Below, one piece after another: positions 59,347 to 64,000 of a stretch of DNA of 64,000 nucleotides; positions within the stretch are counted from its first letter, which is position 1; every line of letters begins with the position of its first letter. Made by a program: the position numbers and the translations under genes. A model generated the notes under the pieces. The model was not told where the DNA came from and searched no databases. It was given only the letters and a program-made list of their open reading frames with translations. Location: positions 25,224,388-25,288,387 of the forward strand of contig NC_041006.1 in NCBI RefSeq assembly GCF_004193775.1, given 5' to 3'. Origin of the DNA: Glycine soja (lineage: Eukaryota > Streptophyta > Magnoliopsida > Fabales > Fabaceae).

Positions 59347-61861
59347 TCAGCCAAATTGACTTTTATCATAATGTCTTGTTAATTTGTTAGACGATAGTTG
59401 GGCTGGGGAAATTTGCGAGCTTCCTAACTCATCATCAACTTCATCAGATGACATCCGCTTTTTGGGCGTTAAAGGGAATCCTGCAACTAGATCATGGTAG
59501 GCTGTAACAGACAGAGATTGCTGCATAAAACATAAACTGATAAATAAAAAACAATATAACATATCAATGCTCATGACAACAACATTAACTTACACATTCA
59601 GCATGGGTAGCATTATTGCAATCAACGTTCGAAGGATCTATTTTGGAACATGCCTGTATCATATATAAGTTGATGATAGTCAAACTCATGCATCATATCA
59701 TTATGACAACAACAACTAAAATAGACATTAGAAAAGAACACCTCACTATCAGCCAGCATCTCGAGAACAACATTGATCAAGTCTAGTTCATTTGAGTATC
59801 TAAGAACAACAACATTCTTGAATTTTGATTGAATCCTGACCTTAAAAGCAAGCACATGACCCAACAGTTTGTCAAGTGCTTGAGGGGAACCATTCAAATC
59901 AAGATCACCATCCTGCCAGAAAGAGGACAAATCCACCAGCCACCAGTTACAATTGAAAGAACAAAATATAATACATAAAATAAGAAGCAGCATATGATAA
60001 GACATGAACATACTTCAATCTTGACCTTATTCACATCATTAGCTATTTGACCAATCAATTCAGCACATTCACGGTCCCAGAGCAAAAACTTGCTACTCTC
60101 ATTGTTTTGGGTAACCATTACTTCAACTCTATACCTACCAATTTACATGCTAGTCAAATACAAAATCCTGAATAAAACATGCTAATGGACTAAAAGTCCA
60201 ATTACCTCAGAACAGGCTGATCATTATCCTTGCCACATCCGCATGTGAATGGTCCTGTTTGGATGTCAGTTTTCCTATGACATTGAAGGTAAGCTAGATA
60301 ACACCATGAATTGTTATCCATGACTATTTTGCTAATAGTGCCCACCGTAACACAAACAACATCCTTAAAGAAAACCATAACAATCAAATTGCCAACAATA
60401 AAATGCCAGTATCAGAGACATTAGCCATAATATATGGATGTGAACAAATCTAGGCAAATTCGACTTTCAATTGCAATGAATACACAATAAACACAGATAA
60501 CAGGTCCACCTCAGAAATGCCATTGATCTCAGAAATAGTTTTGACTTCAGCTTTCGAAAGAAACGAATCCTTTGATGATAGTTGGCTTCCCCCTGAAACT
60601 TGTGAAATTGCTTGATCGCCAGGTAGTAAAACTGGACTCACCTCAACGCCTAAATCTAAAAGCCTAAGGCAATCGAATAAATAGGAAAAAGCAACAGAAA
60701 ACACTTAAGACAATTGATACATGAATTTAACAGCCACAAAGCAAAGATGATAAGCAAAACACCTCTCTTTAAATTCCTGAATTTCCAATATAGGATCATT
60801 AATCAATAGTTTTGACGCCTTGAAGGAATTGCTCACTGAAGCTGGATAACTTCCTGTAAATGCCAAGAACAACAACGCCAAAACTTATCTGATGAGTACC
60901 CAAATCAGTAAATAGAATATCACACTTACCTTGCACATCTTTTATTCTGGCATGTGTCAATATAATAACCATCGGCCTATCATTCCCACGTTCATTCAAA
61001 TAGGATAGGAACTGCATACAGTAATTCTCCCAAAGTGTGCAAGATAAAATTTCACCACTACAGCAAAGAAACAACATTACATCCATTACCTTATAAGGAT
61101 CAAATAGACATAAGCATCATGCAAAATGACAAATAAAATCCTCGACAATATAAACTCTAAATAACCAAATATATATAGGAGATAGCAAAAATTACGGTTA
61201 ACCATAACCTCAAATCCTTCATTCTAAAAACAACCCTGATATTTTTTGATGAAACATGCCGAAAGACCACCTGATCAACGACCCCAATAATATCTTAAAC
61301 CACCAGAAATGAAAACAGGTCATTGAAAAAAAACCAAAGAAGTTATGATCAAAATGAAAGCACCAATTGTGATTGCGCTCACCAACCAACAGGCCAGCCA
61401 CAAAATTGCCAACAACGACATTTGAAAATTCAACAAATCTAAATTGCTTAAAAGGCAGTTCATGCAAATCAGCTTCTCTAACAACCGTCACTCCAATAAA
61501 AAATAACTTGTACTCATGTTTGCACACTCTAAATTGACCAACATCCTTGAAAACTTTGAAATTATGCATAACATAAGTGGAATTCTCTTTCAAATTAGCT
61601 TTCCAAGACTTGAGGTGGTTCAAACAGCATGAATTTGATCACCCTGAAATATGCAAACTATATAATCAATCAATGATATGAACAACAATCCAACAATCAA
61701 ATAGAGAGCACAAAATATACCTCAGAATCAACAAAAACCATTTTCGCTTGCTCAGACTTGTTGGGAGTCCCAACGAACCAAAGATCCGTGATTCTGACAG
61801 CAAGCTTAAGCGTCTCTTTTGACCCATGAATAGACTTAATCTTGTCAGGAATCCTCGCCAT
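59347..61861 (-). pseudogene. RPA1-like single-strand DNA binding protein of the Helitron
   Basis: Starts MARIPDKIKSIHGSKETLKL (ATG at 61861-61859). Predicted exons: 61861-61721, about 61633-61383, 61295-61205, 61059-60931, 60850-60763, 60664-60510, 60361-60207, 60136-60016, 59912-59742, 59654-59595, 59522-59347. The first two hold the DUF223/OB-fold segment (ITDLWFVGTPNKSEQAKMVF, FRFVEFSNVVVGNF). The middle exons hold a second OB fold (GEILSCTLWENYCMQFL). WCYLAYLQCHRKT...GPFTCGCGKD and FLLWDRECAELIGQIANDV form the C-terminal RPA fold with a degenerate zinc ribbon. RPA1 coats single-stranded DNA, fitting rolling-circle transposition. A short frameshift near 61624-61630 (before NHLKSW) disrupts exon 2. 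Same strand as RepHel, upstream of it. Confidence 0.8.
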
Positions 61862-61889
61862 AAAATTGCATAGACCTGCCAATTCTAAA

Positions 61890-63210
61890 TGAAAAATGTA
61901 ATAAATCCAAAACCATGAAAATGCAATGTAAACCTCAACAAACAAACGGAAGCCCACAAAAACAAAACCAAGAAACTTATGTTTACACAAAATAGAATAG
62001 CAACACAGACTTAAATGACACATGCAATAACATTTCAATCAATGCCAAAATGCCATAAAAACTATGATACTATTCGTTGAACTACTAAGGCAATACATGC
62101 AACAACCTCAACCAAAAAGAAAATAGCCAAATCAGCAAATAGTAGAGAAGCAGAAACAAAAAATTATATCTCCGAACAAATAATATTCCAACCATCAACA
62201 AACAAATGGAAGGGGCCAAAAACAAACACAACAAAGTTTTGTTTTGAAAAAACAGAATAGCAACCCATGCTTAAACCACACATGCAATAAGGTTTCCATC
62301 AATGCCAACATAGCACAAAAGTATTAGACTATCAGTTAATCTAGTCAGCCAATACATGCAACGACCTCAACTCAAAAACAAAATAGGCAAGTCAGCAAAT
62401 AGCTGAAAAGCAAAGCCAAAATACTATATCTCTAAAACAATAATATGGTTAATCAAAAACCATGTAAATGCAATCCAACCATCGAAATCAGTGAAAAGAG
62501 ACAAAAAACAAAATAGCCAACTCAGCAAACAGCAAAAAAATAGAACCAAAGAATTATAGCTCTAAAGGAATAATATGATCAATCCAAAACCATGCAAATG
62601 CAATCCAATGAACAATAAACAAATGGAAGCCAACGAAAAGAAAAGCAAGAATTTGTAAATAATAAAAAACAGAACAGGACACGTGCCAGAGGAACATAAA
62701 CATGCAGAGACCAAAATCACCAAACAACAAAAAACTGACAAAAACACACATTCACAACAGACGGACAATAATATGGTTAATCAAAAATCAAGAACACGTG
62801 CTAGAGGAACATAAACATGCAGAGACCAAAATCACCAAACAACAAAAAACTGACAAAAACACACATGCACAACAGACGAACAATAATATGGTTAATCAAA
62901 AACCATGTAAATACAATCCAACCATCGAGGCCAGTGAAAAGAGACAAAAAACAAAATAGCTAACTTAGCAAAAAGCAAAAAAAAAATAGAACCAAAGAAT
63001 TATAGCTCTAAAGGAATAATATGATCAATCCAAAACAATGTAAATGCAATCCAACGAACAACAGACAAATGGAAGCTAACGAAAAGAAAAGCAAGAATTT
63101 GTTAATAATAAACAATAAAACAGAACACGTGCTAGAAGAACATAAACATGCACATACCAAAACCACCAAACAACAAAAAACTGACAAAAACACACATGCA
63201 CAACAGACGA
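61890..63210 (-). repeat. Degenerate tandem repeats in the RPA-like gene leader
   Basis: Repeating blocks of about 200-440 bases: ACCATGCAAATGCAATCCAA, the GAAAAGAGACAAAAAACAAA block, AAAGGAATAATATGATCAAT, and CACGTGCCAGAGGAACATAA, each seen two or more times (for example 62440-62770 and 62880-63205, with a short copy at 62791-62880). On the minus strand this is upstream of the RPA ATG and looks like an expanded 5' leader intron (acceptor TTGGCAG just before the start). The many open frames here are repeats of low-complexity antisense. Confidence 0.75.
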
Positions 63211-63639
63211 ACAAAACTCAAACCTTCAACCACAGAAGAACGAAAATCACGAAGTGGAAACCACAGCCTCACGCCAAAATGCTAAACAATAGAACATGTA
63301 TATTGAAGACAGAAGCCAACTAAAAACAAAGGAAAAAAGTGAAACCAAAGAGGACATCAAAATCAAGAAGAAACAATGCAAACCCAACATAAATTAGCAG
63401 CTTCCAACTTTCCAGTGAAGGGACTCAAAAATGCCAGAAAAGAAGCCACGTACACCACCAACCACTAAAACTGGAAACGACAATCTAATCACTCAACAAC
63501 ACACCAAGCTACGCGGCTTAAAACCAACACAATACCCATAACCATAAAATGACACATGGCAGCAAGGTGGCACAAAACCAAACCAACTTGGAGGGGCATA
63601 AAATGACCAAAAAACCAAAAAATTGGACAACTGTCAAGC

Positions 63640-63693
63640 TCTCAGCCATGGGTATTTTAGTATATTCCACATACTTCAGTTTTAGTATATAGA
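63640..63693 (-). other. Helitron 5' terminus
   Basis: Minus strand reads A, then TCTATATACTAAAACTGAAG, then TATGTGGAATATACTAAAAT. TCTATATACTAAAA with a second ATACTAAAAT is a common start of plant Helitrons, and the base before TC is A, as required. Confidence 0.75.
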
Positions 63694-64000
63694 TATTGAT
63701 GATTATATTTCTAGATTCAGATATTATAAAATTGAAATGAGGATCATTCTAGAAATATAAGAACCCCACATTTTATACAAAGACAAATAAGAGACAAATA
63801 GTATGAATCTGAAATGATTTTTTTTCCTTAAAAATATGAATATGAAGGTTTCTTATTTCATGTGAAAAGTTTTTATTTTATATGTTTCCTAAAATATAGA
63901 CAAATTTGAAAATATATATGTCAAATAATATTTTATCAAAGGAACTTTTAGGAGATAATAACCTTATTGTAATTATTATTTTATGAAGAAAAAATTATTA
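63694..64000. other. Right flank
   Basis: AT-rich sequence outside the Helitron. No gene or repeat is recognised in this short stretch. Confidence 0.5.

Larger units (their letters stand above)
32305..63693 (-). mobile_element. Large Helitron with RPA, RepHel and B3-like genes
   Basis: On the minus strand it begins TCTATATACTAAAACTGAAG at 63693, preceded by A. It ends with an 18-base near-palindrome (32317-32334) and GTTACAGACTAGT at 32305, followed by T: a 5' TC end, 3' hairpin plus CTRRT, and insertion between A and T, all Helitron rules. Cargo lies on one strand: an RPA1-like gene, RepHel, and a two-domain B3-like gene. Subtracting the nested CACTA (15725 plus 3 bases) and solo LTR (1672 plus 5) leaves about 14.0 kb. 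Helitrons with RPA genes are known in plants; a B3 passenger is not one I know. Multiple stops in RepHel make it inactive. Confidence 0.82.

Noticed and set aside
62554..63323. Several Phe/Leu-rich or Asn/Lys-rich open frames
   Set aside because: They are the two strands of the tandem repeats upstream of the RPA-like gene, duplicated with them, and have no domain.

Overview
The window is plant nuclear DNA, AT-rich, intron-rich where genes occur, and almost wholly transposable-element sequence. The retroelement families (Athila-type Ty3/gypsy with a tRNA-Asp primer site, Ty1/copia, LTRs full of TAATCGATTAC palindromes) and the CACTA and Helitron types suggest a legume, most likely soybean (Glycine), in a heterochromatic or pericentromeric region. 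The species is inferred. No intact single-copy host gene, tRNA, rRNA or CRISPR was recognised.

Left third (1-13.8 kb): a short non-autonomous Athila derivative (501-4061, minus strand, perfect ATATG target duplication) sits beside the rearranged remains of a Ty1/copia element (about 4.1-9.16 kb, minus). Further right are a probable copia LTR, a second gag scrap, CACTA-like subterminal repeats, and a solo LTR (12168-13261, TSD CCCTT).

Middle (13.8-32.3 kb): a solo LTR (13802-25620) is split by a full-length 10.3 kb Athila-type element (15071-25367) with two LTRs, PBS, gag, protease, RT, RNase H and integrase, all broken by stops and frameshifts. Then follow a broken fragment of a plant gene of the ESLIARR/NPFDxPYD type (25.8-27.2 kb), scraps of other elements, a LINE ORF1 remnant (29.8-30.3 kb) and a 1.7 kb inverted-repeat element.

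Right half (32305-63693): the whole stretch reads as one minus-strand Helitron, with a 5' TC end at 63693 and a 3' hairpin plus CTAGT end at 32305. In transcription order its cargo is an RPA1-like gene (61861-59347), the RepHel replicase-helicase (about 57547-36310), and a two-domain B3-like DNA-binding gene (35472-32464). Two later insertions break it. A 15.7 kb CACTA transposon (40649-56373, TSD TAT) lies inside RepHel, and a solo LTR (32684-34355, TSD CACAT) lies inside the last B3 exon. The CACTA carries its own TNP2-type transposase gene and a Transposase_24/Ulp1-type gene, and its transposase is split by a solo Athila LTR (45681-46846, TSD GCGAC). In all three cases, removing the insert and one target copy leaves the interrupted reading frame continuous, so the order of events (Helitron, then CACTA, then LTR) can be read directly. 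RepHel also carries nonsense codons and a frameshift, so the Helitron is now inactive.
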